In this document: positions 17,073 through 26,124 of the stretch, in pieces
How the letters are laid out: each line of letters starts with the position of its first letter
Position numbering within the stretch: position 1 is the first letter of the stretch
Source of the DNA: Dyadobacter luteus
GTDB lineage: Bacteria > Bacteroidota > Bacteroidia > Cytophagales > Spirosomataceae
Assembly: GCF_003383615.1 (NCBI RefSeq)
Contig: NZ_QNUL01000025.1
Span: 1-64,000 of the forward strand
Direction: 5' to 3'
Length of the DNA: 64,000 nucleotides
Notes under the pieces: model-generated
Databases searched by the model: none
Told to the model about the DNA's origin: nothing
Seen by the model: only the letters and a program-made list of their open reading frames with translations
Translations under genes and position numbers: made by a program

Positions 17073-18488
17073 TCACAAGGATTTGGACTTTGATTTTTTC
17101 GAGTAGCCGCCGCCAAGGTAAATGGACAGCCCCATCGTAGCCCGCCAGAAAGAATCGTTGAAAGAGCCACTGATGACCGAGTCAAACTCATCTTTTACGA
17201 AGTAGTTATACTGACCTGAAATGTTCAGTCCTACTCCACGCCCAAGTGCATATTCAATACCAACTCCGCCGTTGATCATCCTGTCCTTTTTGCCTTTAAA
17301 TTCGAAGAAGGCGCTGTTCCGCGTTGCTGTTACACCTGCACCGATTTGCAGAAACGGATTCACTTTTTGCAAAGGCAAAGTTCTGTACTGTAAGTTTACT
17401 TCGCTGATCGTAACATCACGTGTGAAGTGTTGCTTTGAGGCGAGGGTCGCGGAGGTGACGTGCAGTTGCAGATTCCAGTTTCTGGTAAGTCCCACATTAA
17501 GTGCTCCTCCAAAGCCAAACTTATTCACAGGATTGGCATAATCTCCGGCGTATCTGAGCAAAGAAACTTCGGGCATCACGGAAATGCGGGAGCGTTCTAC
17601 ATTATTACGCGCCCCATATACGTCAGTTTCCTTTGCTTCCTTTTGCTCTACCTCATAATCCTTTAATGCAGTAGTCAATTTGTCGCCACTCTTTGCGTCG
17701 GCATTCCAGAGTCCGTCACGCACACCTTCTATAATCATCGATTGAACCGATTTTTCAATTGCCTCGGTTACGGCCATTTGCGATGGTTCATTGGTGGTAT
17801 ATCCGGTTTCAGTTTCCATCAATCGTTTAAATCTCACGAACCTGAAAAGACTTGCATTCACCGACTGAGAAAGAATGGTTTTAGAAGTATAAACGGTTTT
17901 AAGGATTTTGCCAGTTTTGGTAGCAACTGCGCGCAGATATACCGTCACACGATCCTGCCGGTATTGGGCCGAACCGCCGGCACCGAAGTACTTAAGTCCT
18001 GCTCCACCTGTAATCACGTTGGCATCGTAAGACACGATCCCACCTTCAAGGATGATTCCGGCAAATAAAAGGGGTGGCAGGTTCTCATTCTCAGGCTTAA
18101 ATTGAGCCATACTGGAACGGATGATTTTTCGCTCATTGAGCAAATTGCTAACGTTCTCACGCTCAATGGCTACAAACCAGCCGCTTTCTTCAAGGGCTTT
18201 CAACAGGATATTGGTTGCGCCCTGGGTAACTGCCGTTGAATAGTTGATTCCGTTTTCAGAAGGCTTGTATTGTCCTGTCTGGTCGCGGAACTTGTATACC
18301 GCTGCCACCAGTTTCTCGGAGGGAGGTGGCAGTGTGCGTAATGTGGGCGTAAGACCTGTGTCCTCGCCAAGGCGGGCTCTTTTTTCTTTCGTTGGCTGAT
18401 GAAAGTACGAGCTACATCCGTTAAGAATCACCAAAAAGATTCCGGACAAGACATACAGACATTGCCTCTTCATGAGTAATGGCTTCAT
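17073..18488 (-). CDS. csgG: CsgG-family curli secretion lipoprotein with C-terminal beta-barrel-like extension
   Basis: A 471-residue outer membrane lipoprotein forming the curli export pore. The lipobox is at Cys25 ('LNGC'). Residues about 55-265 match CsgG: 'VAAVYKFRDQTGQYKP', 'LKALEESGWFVAIERENVSNLLNER' (in pieces) and 'GGIVSYDANVITGGAGLKYFG'. E. coli CsgG is 277 residues. Here about 170 extra residues (about 300-465) look like a small outer-membrane beta-barrel: alternating hydrophobic strands, 'PFLQIGAGVTATRN' and 'GVGLNISGQYNYF', and an aromatic-rich end. The very C-terminus is basic (KKSKSKSL). The barrel call is from the strand pattern only. It lies downstream of csgE and csgF in the operon. 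Confidence 0.88.
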   Translation of the reverse strand: MKPLLMKRQCLYVLSGIFLVILNGCSSYFHQPTKEKRARLGEDTGLTPTLRTLPPPSEKLVAAVYKFRDQTGQYKPSENGINYSTAVTQGATNILLKALEESGWFVAIERENVSNLLNERKIIRSSMAQFKPENENLPPLLFAGIILEGGIVSYDANVITGGAGLKYFGAGGSAQYRQDRVTVYLRAVATKTGKILKTVYTSKTILSQSVNASLFRFVRFKRLMETETGYTTNEPSQMAVTEAIEKSVQSMIIEGVRDGLWNADAKSGDKLTTALKDYEVEQKEAKETDVYGARNNVERSRISVMPEVSLLRYAGDYANPVNKFGFGGALNVGLTRNWNLQLHVTSATLASKQHFTRDVTISEVNLQYRTLPLQKVNPFLQIGAGVTATRNSAFFEFKGKKDRMINGGVGIEYALGRGVGLNISGQYNYFVKDEFDSVISGSFNDSFWRATMGLSIYLGGGYSKKSKSKSL

Positions 18489-18563
18489 TTTGTAGAACAG
18501 GAAGAGTGAGGGTTTAAAAAGTTTCTCCGGTTGGAGACTACAGTTTCAGTAGAGAGGTTAATT

Positions 18564-18983
18564 TTAATAGTACGGCACTGTGATAGAGGTTTCCCCTCCT
18601 TTTCCATCGGTGATTCTCACAACCAGACCTTCCGAGCCCGGAGAAACATCCACGACAAAGTCACCATACTGATAGGTTCCTTCCTTGATTCCCTCCTCGC
18701 CAAACTGGTTTGAAAAAAGCTGACGGGAAAGTGTGCTGAGAAGTTGCCTGTTGAGGCTGCTTGTGAAATCGGTAAGGGCATCGGTTTCTCTGCCCGTTGC
18801 TGATGTTTTGGCAGCCAGAGGATCCTTGGTTTTATCCTGAACCTGTGCTGAAGAAAGCAACCAGTTGTAATTGAATGTGTCTCCGCCAAAAGAAGGATTT
18901 TGTGGACGATAGACAAATGACTGAGCGAAAGCAGCATGCTGGAGGAGGAAAGCTATAATAAAGCTTATGTAGTATTTTTTCAT
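18564..18983 (-). CDS. csgF: Curli production assembly/transport component CsgF
   Basis: A 139-residue secreted protein. The signal peptide ends in FAQ at about 21. The start of the mature protein, 'FVYRPQNPSFGGD' then 'NWLLSSAQVQDKTKDP', closely parallels the CsgF segment that inserts into the CsgG pore (F-RNPNFGG ... LLNSAQAQN-KDP). The C-terminal half has 'YGDFVVDVSPGSEGLVVRI'. It couples export to nucleation at the cell surface. It lies between csgE and csgG, 22 nt after csgE. Confidence 0.92.
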   Translation of the reverse strand: MKKYYISFIIAFLLQHAAFAQSFVYRPQNPSFGGDTFNYNWLLSSAQVQDKTKDPLAAKTSATGRETDALTDFTSSLNRQLLSTLSRQLFSNQFGEEGIKEGTYQYGDFVVDVSPGSEGLVVRITDGKGGETSITVPYY

Positions 18984-19005
18984 AACGTTTGATGATAGGG
19001 CTTAC

Positions 19006-19515
19006 TTAAAAGATACCCGTCCCCGACTGATCCCGGGTACCGAGCTGATTCTGAATTTCCTGATAACCGATAAAATATTGCAACACATACTGTACGGCCT
19101 CTGCCACCTGTGCCTCCATAGCTTCCAAGCGCGGTTGCACAAACTGCTGCCATACAAGCAAATCACCTACTTTGATCGTTACCATGTTACTTAAACCAGG
19201 AGAGGGAATTTCTTCCATTTCAATGATAAGCTCTTCGTTGGCCTTCACACTGGATGCGAACTGTGCCTTACCTGTTGAATCGAGCTGCATACCGCCCCAC
19301 TGTCTGTAAAATTCTTCGTATAAATCGCGGCCGATTTTGGTTTTGGTATTGTCGAGAATAAACATCGTAGAACCGTTTTCGTCGAACGCAGATTCATCCA
19401 GCGGATCCATGGAAAACAGCGCAGCGCTTTCAAGCAGTGACTCTTCAGTTTCAGCCTGAGCAAATGTTTGAAAACCGGCAAATACGAAGAGAACTAACAG
19501 AAAAAATCTTCTCAT
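19006..19515 (-). CDS. csgE: Curli production assembly/transport component CsgE
   Basis: A 169-residue periplasmic protein. The signal peptide ends FAQA at about 20. The CsgE core is visible as 'TKIGRDLYEEFYRQW', 'LIIEMEEIPSPGLSNMVTI', 'VWQQFVQPRLEAMEAQV' and a helical end 'VQYVLQYFIGYQ'. E. coli CsgE, which caps the CsgG pore and guides subunits, is about 129 residues; the extra length is an acidic N-terminal insert. The start overlaps the upstream curlin-like gene by 4 nt (ATGA). Confidence 0.9.
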   Translation of the reverse strand: MRRFFLLVLFVFAGFQTFAQAETEESLLESAALFSMDPLDESAFDENGSTMFILDNTKTKIGRDLYEEFYRQWGGMQLDSTGKAQFASSVKANEELIIEMEEIPSPGLSNMVTIKVGDLLVWQQFVQPRLEAMEAQVAEAVQYVLQYFIGYQEIQNQLGTRDQSGTGIF

Positions 19516-20030
19516 GGCCGGCCAATAAGCGCGTTGCTCTCAATGATAATTCGCATACCGCCACTTTGTTCTATTTTCATAGATTCCAGTGGGGTTATCC
19601 CGCCTTCAAAAGTCAGATTGTTCTGGCCGTCCTTCTGATTAATTCTGACATCCACTCCGTTGGAAGTAATGTTATTCATCTGAAGTTGATTACCATTACC
19701 TTCCTGATTAAGTAAATATTGACTGTTTTTTCCGACGAAATCCATGTTCAGAACATTTCCATCACCCACCTGGCTGGTCATGATATTATTACCGTTGCCT
19801 GTGAGGTTGAGATTCAAAACGTTCTGATTTCCTGTCTGTACGGCGTTAGCATTGGATCCCGGCCTGCCTGTACCGCCATAACCTGTAATCACAGTTATTT
19901 TAGCAGGCTCCGGTAAGGCGCTGAGTGATTGAGAAATGGATCCGAATGATGCTTCTCCGGGAATCTGCTGTGCATGTAAAGTGCCGAAACATAGGGCTGT
20001 TGGTATCAAAACTATCAGAAAATTTTTCAT
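19512..20030 (-). CDS. Curlin-repeat protein, probable minor subunit or nucleator
   Basis: A 172-residue secreted protein. The signal peptide ends HAQ at about 20. Residues 60-130 hold curlin-like repeats of the form N-x5-x-Q-x-G-x2-N ('QTGNQNVLNLNLTGNGNNI', 'SQVGDGNVLNMDF', 'NQEGNGNQLQM'). The C-terminal third departs from the pattern ('MKIEQSGGMRIIIESNAL'). Size and position, just before csgE and coupled to it, resemble CsgB, but the repeat does not by itself distinguish nucleator from subunit. Confidence 0.78.
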   Translation of the reverse strand: MKNFLIVLIPTALCFGTLHAQQIPGEASFGSISQSLSALPEPAKITVITGYGGTGRPGSNANAVQTGNQNVLNLNLTGNGNNIMTSQVGDGNVLNMDFVGKNSQYLLNQEGNGNQLQMNNITSNGVDVRINQKDGQNNLTFEGGITPLESMKIEQSGGMRIIIESNALIGRP

Positions 20031-20058
20031 AACGTTTTGTAGAGGTTAAAATCAATAG

Positions 20059-20469
20059 TTACTCTTCTTTCTTCTTTTCCGGAGACTGGCTCACTTTTAC
20101 ACTATTACCTCCTCCGCTCTGACGGATCACAACATTGTTCCCCGATCCAGATTGACGAACCTTTACATGACTTGTTGAATCAGCATTGTCAGAATGATAC
20201 ACAATACGATTCCCGTTCTGGTCAATAATCGTTGTCCTGGTATTACCTGCGACAGACGTCCTTCCGGCTGACTGATTGATCTCCACATGGTTTGCGCTGC
20301 CTGTCTGGGTTACTTTCAAGCCATCTGCAGTCATTTCAACCGTATCTTTAGATTTTTGCTGGTCTGTCATCGGTTTTTCAACTTTATGCTGAGCATATGC
20401 CTGCTGTGAGAGAAAAGCAATAACCATTCCAAAAACACTTTTGATATTCAACACTTTAAATGTTTTCAT
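20059..20469 (-). CDS. Small curlin-repeat protein with charged tail
   Basis: A 136-residue secreted protein starting at the ATG at 20469; the frame is open further upstream, but only this start gives a good signal peptide (ends AYAQ at about 26). A charged linker rich in K, D and T is followed by curlin-like motifs: 'VTQTGSANHVEINQSAG', 'VKVRQSGSGNNVVIRQSGGG'. The protein ends in KKKEE. It may be a cap, adaptor or minor subunit. No close relative is recognised beyond the repeat. Confidence 0.75.
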   Translation of the reverse strand: MKTFKVLNIKSVFGMVIAFLSQQAYAQHKVEKPMTDQQKSKDTVEMTADGLKVTQTGSANHVEINQSAGRTSVAGNTRTTIIDQNGNRIVYHSDNADSTSHVKVRQSGSGNNVVIRQSGGGNSVKVSQSPEKKKEE

Positions 20470-20569
20470 GATCAATAAAGGTTTGAAACCTGAAATTGGG
20501 CGCTCTGGTATGCGTATACTTAGAGCGCCCTGGATTCCATTTGGCAATCAGGTTGCCTGTAGTGCGCTG

Positions 20570-22117
20570 TTACAGACCGTTTGCCTGGATAACAATGCCA
20601 CTATTTGCACCACCATTTTGCGTAATGTTTGACATGTGACCGTTACCCGATTGTGTTAGATTAGCAACATTACTATTGCCAGTTTGCCATACGATAGAGT
20701 TTTGATCAAAGCCAGATTGGATAACGTCCAAACGGTTGCTATTTCCGTTCTGCCATGATTGGCTTAACAAATCATCACCATTTTGTGAAATGACACCGAT
20801 GTTGTTATTTCCTGTCTGAGCAGCACCGTAGAAATCGCCCACAGGTCCTGATGGAATACCAGTAACCTTGTTGTCGTCACCGGTTTGCGTCACAGTGAAA
20901 GAGTTGCTATTTCCATACTGGTGCAATTTTGCCCAGTTGTCATTTCCGGTTTGTGTCAAAGTTGCTCCATTTAAGTTACCAATTTGAGTAACAAACCCTT
21001 CGTTGCGGCCAGTTTGAGTTACGACAGCAGTATTGGTGTTACCTTGTTGCCATACTACAGCATCATTACCAGAAAGAGTATGGCCATCCTGATTAACTTT
21101 AGCGTTATTACCATCACCCAACTGATCAACATCTGCTTGGTTCAGATTGTCCACCTGGTCTACATCAGAGATATTGCTGTTACCTACCTGATTGACGTCA
21201 GCATCATTAAGACGGCCTCTTTGCAATACATCCGAATTGTTCAAATTACCTGTCTGTACCACGTCAGCTTCATTACCGAAGATAATTGCGCCGCTTTGTT
21301 TTACTCTGGAAGTGTTATCATCACCTGTTTGAGTTACCTCCGCGCTATTCAGGTTGTCGTCCTGATCAACCCATGATTTGTTTCTGAATCCATCCTGTTC
21401 TACGTCAGCCCCATTTCCTGTACCATTTTGGTCTACATCAGAGGTATTGTAGGCACCGAACTGATCCACTATTGCACTATTTCCTCCAAAACCAGTTCCA
21501 ACCTGACGTACATCAGAAATATTCTCGGTTCCGTCTTGTTTCACATTAGCTGTGCTTCCGGATAAACCCGTATTTCCACCAGATTGTGTAATTCTTGATT
21601 CATTGTCGATGTAATCCTGCTCTACGAACGCACGGTTACCGCGATCGCTTTGGGTCACTTCCGACATGTTGTCATATCCATTTTGATCAATCGTTGAACG
21701 GTTGTCGCGTCCCGTTTGGTCAATCTCTGAATCATTTCTTTTACCAATTTGTCCCACAGTAGCTCTGTGATCACGACCTGCCTGGTCAATATCCGACCCG
21801 TTTTCATCTCCCAAAGAATTAACGGTTGCCTGCTGACCATATCCACGCTGTTTGATTTGCGAATCATTGGTTCCAATAGTGTAGGGGCTTGGGTTAGACT
21901 GAGTAACAGTCGCTCTGTTTTCATTCGCCAATGTAGCCGAAGAATTATTATTACCTTGATCCACATTGGAGTTGTGATTTAAGCCAGTCTGTGTCACAGT
22001 AGCTTTGTTTATAGCTCCTCCAATAGCATTGGCTTGCGTAACGTTGGATGTACTGCTTTGTGCGAAAAGGTAGGTTCCTGATAGTAGAAGGGCTACCGAT
22101 AGTGTAAGTTTTTTCAT
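20570..22117 (-). CDS. Large curlin-repeat protein, probable major amyloid subunit
   Basis: A 515-residue secreted protein. After a signal peptide (about 1-19, ending LFAQ) nearly the whole chain is a degenerate tandem repeat of about 11 and 22 residues, with a V/I-x-Q-x-G-x2-N core, roughly thirty or more short units. E. coli CsgA has five 22-residue repeats, so this subunit is several times larger. The middle part is unusually rich in Asp ('SDVDQNGTGNGADVEQDG', 'SWVDQDDNLNSAEV'). The C-terminal module ('GNNNIGVISQNGDDL') is shared with the protein encoded just upstream. Expected to form extracellular amyloid fibres through CsgG. Confidence 0.85.
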   Translation of the reverse strand: MKKLTLSVALLLSGTYLFAQSSTSNVTQANAIGGAINKATVTQTGLNHNSNVDQGNNNSSATLANENRATVTQSNPSPYTIGTNDSQIKQRGYGQQATVNSLGDENGSDIDQAGRDHRATVGQIGKRNDSEIDQTGRDNRSTIDQNGYDNMSEVTQSDRGNRAFVEQDYIDNESRITQSGGNTGLSGSTANVKQDGTENISDVRQVGTGFGGNSAIVDQFGAYNTSDVDQNGTGNGADVEQDGFRNKSWVDQDDNLNSAEVTQTGDDNTSRVKQSGAIIFGNEADVVQTGNLNNSDVLQRGRLNDADVNQVGNSNISDVDQVDNLNQADVDQLGDGNNAKVNQDGHTLSGNDAVVWQQGNTNTAVVTQTGRNEGFVTQIGNLNGATLTQTGNDNWAKLHQYGNSNSFTVTQTGDDNKVTGIPSGPVGDFYGAAQTGNNNIGVISQNGDDLLSQSWQNGNSNRLDVIQSGFDQNSIVWQTGNSNVANLTQSGNGHMSNITQNGGANSGIVIQANGL

Positions 22118-22188
22118 AATTTTAGTAAAGTGAGAAAGGATTGAAAAAGGTGAAAAATATGGAATAATCTACATTGATAGATTCGCTT

Positions 22189-23253
22189 TTAATGATCGGC
22201 CTGGGTTACGCGTGCCATGTTGGTGGTGCCCGACTGAAATACTGTTGATTCGCTCCCGTTACCCGTTTGTGTAACAATCTGCATATTGTTGTTACCAAAC
22301 TGATCCGAAATGATTTTCAGATCCGAGCCGTCCTGTGCAAAAACTCCTGTATTGTTATTGCCGAGTTGCAAGGCGCCTGAGACGCTGGTGCCTGTAATCG
22401 TATTGTCATTCCCTTCCTGACGTATATGAAAGGCGTTATCGTTACCGATCTGGTTCAGAAGAATATTGTTACCATCGCCGCGCTGGGTTGCATTGGAAGA
22501 AGGTGTGCCGGCTAAGCCAACCACACTATTGCGATCCCCTAGCTGTGTAGCATCAAATCTGTTATTATCGCCTTCGGTAACAATCCTGGCATTGTTATCT
22601 TTACCGCTCTGGGTAATCATGCTAAAATTATCAGCGCTGTTCCATCCGATTATTTGTTGAAACGCACTATTTCCGTCGGATGTCTGCTGTATCCGGGCTT
22701 CGTTATCAGAACCTTCAACGCGTTGCGAAGCATCATTAAAATTACCTGATTGCGTAACAATTCCTTTAGAGTCGACTGCCTGATGTGCTACTTGATCGGA
22801 TGTGTTGGAAATACCACTCTGGTTCAACGATAAAAAGGATACTGTAGAAACAGACCCTTCAATGCGCTGCAAACCAGCATTTTCTGAGCCATATTGTTTT
22901 GAGTAGGTCTCGTTATTCTGGTTAAATGCTCCACTTGATCCAATGTAGGCTTCCAATGTATTTTTTCCATCCTGTATCACCGTGGTGGTGTGAGAATGTC
23001 CAAATTGCTCAACTTTGGAATCGCTCTCTTTCAGATTGAAAGCGCTAATGTTTTTCTGGGTAACATCTGTTACATTTTCCTGTGTAGATAGAGTAGCATT
23101 GCTCGTCTGGAGAACAGATGAAGAATGTTTACCATTCTGGTTAACAGTACCCTTGTTATAGTCACCTAGCTGTGTTACTACAGAAGAGTTATTTTGGGCA
23201 AGCACATGAAATCCGCTCAGTAGCGTTGCCACCGTCAAGGTTAGTTTCTTCAT
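22189..23253 (-). CDS. Curlin-repeat protein, second large subunit, first gene of the curli operon
   Basis: A 354-residue secreted protein. The N-terminus 'MKKLTLTVATLLSG' is nearly identical to that of the next gene, and the C-terminal module 'GNNNTGVFAQDGSDL' is also shared, so the two are paralogues. The central region carries less regular curlin repeats ('QRVEGSDNEARIQQTSDGNS', 'TQLGDRNSVVGLAG', 'QRGDGNNILLNQIGNDN'). It could be an alternative or minor fibre subunit. No terminator lies in the 71-nt gap to the next gene, so one transcript probably runs from here to 14033. Confidence 0.82.
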   Translation of the reverse strand: MKKLTLTVATLLSGFHVLAQNNSSVVTQLGDYNKGTVNQNGKHSSSVLQTSNATLSTQENVTDVTQKNISAFNLKESDSKVEQFGHSHTTTVIQDGKNTLEAYIGSSGAFNQNNETYSKQYGSENAGLQRIEGSVSTVSFLSLNQSGISNTSDQVAHQAVDSKGIVTQSGNFNDASQRVEGSDNEARIQQTSDGNSAFQQIIGWNSADNFSMITQSGKDNNARIVTEGDNNRFDATQLGDRNSVVGLAGTPSSNATQRGDGNNILLNQIGNDNAFHIRQEGNDNTITGTSVSGALQLGNNNTGVFAQDGSDLKIISDQFGNNNMQIVTQTGNGSESTVFQSGTTNMARVTQADH

Positions 23254-24017
23254 ATTTTCTTTCGTTGAGGAGAGTTAACAAGCACCCCATTTTGCCGGTG
23301 CTACAGCATTAGTCGTTTGAGAATTACAATTCTCCTGTATTATTCCTTAAAAAAATTTAACATATTTTAGATTAAACTGATAATCAAAGAGTTACAAACA
23401 ATAAAAATCAAACATTATTCATTTTACGTATAGCTATATATCTATATTTAACATGAATATATTCTACCTAAAGCTTCCATTCATCAGTATTCGAATAGAA
23501 ATTATTTTGCTACTCTAGAATCAGTTTTAATTATTGTTGATATATTTGCCAACATAAACCCAGTTAATTCTTAAATTATTCCAAATCCTCATTTATGAAA
23601 AATTCACTATTAACTAAAATTCGACTGCGAGAAAAGATGTACCCCCAACAAATAATACTAACCCCATCCAGCTGATCATTCCCATGTCTGGCCAGCCAGA
23701 TCAACATTCCCATTTTACAACACCATCCCAGCCATTCAGGCAACACCAATCACTCAACGTTCCTATCTTGATTTGTCAGAACCTCTTTTCGGGATTCTGA
23801 TGATGCTATTTGCATTCGGGACGATGATGTAGTTGAGACAATGATCTGTAAATCCATTGTACGTAATAGTCAGGCTTAAGTATAATCCATAGTGTCAGGT
23901 GACTTTCCTGATATACATGGAAGTCTTGTGCCCTACCTTTCCGTTGAGTGATTTTCCGCCGGCCGAATAATCCTAAAAAAACAGGAAACCATTCGTAACC
24001 AAACATGGGAATGCACT
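23254..24017. other. Long intergenic region between the curli operon and a divergent sigma factor
   Basis: This stretch of 764 nt is AT-rich and holds no supportable gene. A 66-codon minus-strand frame at 23806-24006 lacks a recognisable start context or family. The region must contain the promoters of both the curli operon and the sigma factor gene. No well-formed TTG/TAnnTTTG pair was found by eye. The length suggests a complex control region, as at curli promoters elsewhere. Confidence 0.5.
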
Positions 24018-24605
24018 ATGAATTATTTTCAGAGTAATTATGATGAAACAGCACTGATTCTGGCACTCAAAAACGGTGGTGTCGAAAGAGAAAAGAACAT
24101 CAGTAAACTGATCAACGGATACAGAGGTTATATCTTCAAAATCCATTCAGAGACCGGACTCAATGAAAGTACATTGGGCGACTTGTACACCGACACAGTA
24201 ATGCTCGTACTAAAGCATATTGAAAATGAGACATTCAGAGGAGACAGCCGTCTCTCCACTTACTTCTATAAAATTCTGTATTTTAAAACCGTTGATTTTA
24301 TCAGACAACATGCTTCGAGTAAAATTGACTATACAGACGAAGTTCCCGAACTCGGGGATGAAGCTCAGAATATTACAGGACAAATAGAGGCACAGGAGGA
24401 AATGGGGCAGATTATCCGCCTCCTCGACAGAATGTGCTCACCTTGCCGTGAAATTATTATGGACTGGGCTTATTGGGGTTTTAAACCGGAAGAAATTGGC
24501 AAAAAAATCGGGGAGACTGACCCCGTTAAGTATTCAAAGTTGAAGTACAATTGCATTGATAAATTCAAGAAATTATGGCTAAAACGCTTTAGTCATCTGA
24601 ATTAG
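24018..24605 (+). CDS. Sigma-70 family RNA polymerase sigma factor (ECF-like)
   Basis: A 195-residue sigma factor with region 2 ('LYTDTVMLVLKHIEN', 'STYFYKILYFKTVDFIRQHAS', in pieces) and region 4 near the C-terminus ('LLDRMCSPCREIIMDWAYWGFKPEEIGKKIG', in pieces). It lacks an adjacent FecR anti-sigma gene. It is divergent from the curli operon across a 764-nt control region, so regulation of matrix production is a plausible guess only. It ends before a bidirectional terminator. Confidence 0.83.
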   Translation: MNYFQSNYDETALILALKNGGVEREKNISKLINGYRGYIFKIHSETGLNESTLGDLYTDTVMLVLKHIENETFRGDSRLSTYFYKILYFKTVDFIRQHASSKIDYTDEVPELGDEAQNITGQIEAQEEMGQIIRLLDRMCSPCREIIMDWAYWGFKPEEIGKKIGETDPVKYSKLKYNCIDKFKKLWLKRFSHLN

Positions 24606-24610
24606 AGAAA

Positions 24611-24650
24611 AGGGGTCAATCTGCTATTTTAGCGAATTGACCCCTATTTT
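24611..24650. terminator. Bidirectional intrinsic terminator
   Basis: A perfect 10-bp stem AGGGGTCAAT / ATTGACCCCT with a 15-nt loop is followed by ATTTTT on the plus strand and by TTTTCTC on the minus strand. It serves the convergent sigma factor and cysteine desulfurase genes. Confidence 0.88.
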
Positions 24651-25835
24651 TCATGATGCCAAAGGAACCGGAGACTGAAGCGATAACACATCGTCTGCCT
24701 GATCCGACTGGTAAATTCTGATAATCGCCTTCACAATATGATCTATCTCTTCGAGCGTATTGAATTTACTGAACGAAAAACGTACAATTTCTTTATCCGG
24801 GTTTTTATAAATAGCACTGATTACGTGCGATCCGCCGCTCCGTAGATTGGAACAGGCGCTCCCTCCGGACACCGCAATTCCTAAATGATCCAGCTGGCTC
24901 ACCAGGCTGCCCGACAATAATGAAGGAAATGCTACGCTTACGATATTTGAGAGACCTTTGGTGGCCGAACGACTTTCGCCGTTAAACGTGATGCCACCGA
25001 TAGTCAGGTCATCCAGGCTTTCAATAAAGTGTTTTTTTAATGTAGCAACGTGATTCTGAACTACAGCTCTGCTTTTATAAGCTACTTCAAGTGCTCTGGC
25101 AAGTCCAACTATCCCTGCAACATTCTCAGTTCCCCCACGCTGTCCATTTTCCTGTCCTCCTCCTACAATGAGTGGTTTAATCTGATTTCGCTTGTTGATA
25201 TATATGAAACCTACGCCTTTAGGGCCATGAAACTTATGTGCCGAGCCTACCAGAAAATCGACATTGAATTCAGCCACGTTGATCAATAGCTTACCCATGG
25301 TCTGTGTGGTATCAGTATGAAATACCGCATTGTATTTTTCAGCCAGTTCTCCCACAGCCACAATATCTGTAATATTACCAATCTCATTGTTTCCATGCAT
25401 CAGACTAATCAGTGACTGCGGGTTATTATCCAGTAAATTTTCCAGATGCCTCAGGTCCACGTTTCCGAAGTCGTCAAGTTTTACATAACTGACCTCAATA
25501 TCACCCGCCTTTTCATGTCTCGCCAAATGCTGCAACACAGCTTTATGTTCAATTTTACTGGTAATAACATGACTAATGTCGTTGGAACGAATGGCACCGG
25601 TAAGTGCCAGATTATTTGCTTCCGTGGCTCCCGACATGAAGAATATTTCTTCCGGCGAAGCGCCTATAAGGGCAGCTATTTTTTGCCTCGCAGCAGCGAT
25701 GGCCTCTCGGGCTGCCCGTCCTGCCCAATGTGAAGACGAAGGATTTCCGTAATGATTTGTCAAATAAGGCAATATAGCCTCTATTACCAGGGGATCAAGC
25801 GCAGTTGTTGCTGCGTTATCACAGTATATCTCCAT
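24651..25835 (-). CDS. Cysteine desulfurase (NifS/IscS family)
   Basis: A 394-residue class I PLP enzyme that transfers sulfur from cysteine. It opens with 'IYCDNAATTALDP' and has the pyridoxal lysine in 'GSAHKFHGPKG', 'GGGQENGQRGGTENV', and the catalytic cysteine loop 'SGGSACSNLRSGG'. It is monocistronic here, away from an isc or suf operon, so a role in tRNA thiolation or iron-sulfur supply cannot be separated. The ATG at 25835 is preferred over a TTG six nt upstream. Confidence 0.93.
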   Translation of the reverse strand: MEIYCDNAATTALDPLVIEAILPYLTNHYGNPSSSHWAGRAAREAIAAARQKIAALIGASPEEIFFMSGATEANNLALTGAIRSNDISHVITSKIEHKAVLQHLARHEKAGDIEVSYVKLDDFGNVDLRHLENLLDNNPQSLISLMHGNNEIGNITDIVAVGELAEKYNAVFHTDTTQTMGKLLINVAEFNVDFLVGSAHKFHGPKGVGFIYINKRNQIKPLIVGGGQENGQRGGTENVAGIVGLARALEVAYKSRAVVQNHVATLKKHFIESLDDLTIGGITFNGESRSATKGLSNIVSVAFPSLLSGSLVSQLDHLGIAVSGGSACSNLRSGGSHVISAIYKNPDKEIVRFSFSKFNTLEEIDHIVKAIIRIYQSDQADDVLSLQSPVPLAS

Positions 25836-26124
25836 GTGCAATCAAAAAATTAAAATACCAAAAATTAAGACAACCACCTCTGACCGTCTCTTACAACTAC
25901 TTTTGTGGGATACCGAGATTTATCAATAGAATTAGGTTGGGGCACCTTAAAAAGATAATAGGTTGCCAGAAGATCACAGAGCCTAACCTCTCCCTTCATT
26001 CTTTATAAATCTACTAAATCGATAGACAAAGAAAATTTATTGTTTTTAGAAAAGCAAACTGTTTTGAAAATTTTATCGGTATATTTTTTTAATAGCTTGT
26101 ATCTCAAAACCAAATTCTGATCAA

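Noticed and set aside
20984..21376. 130-codon frame on the plus strand inside the large curlin gene
   Set aside because: It is an antisense shadow of the repeat-coding sequence, with no signal, domain or start context.
20570..23253. Regularly spaced nucleotide repeats that could suggest a CRISPR or satellite array
   Set aside because: The periodicity is in coding frame and corresponds to curlin amino-acid repeats; spacers are not unique and repeats are degenerate.
23806..24006. 66-codon minus-strand frame in the curli-sigma intergenic region
   Set aside because: No recognisable family, no clear start context, and it occupies the expected promoter region of the sigma factor gene.
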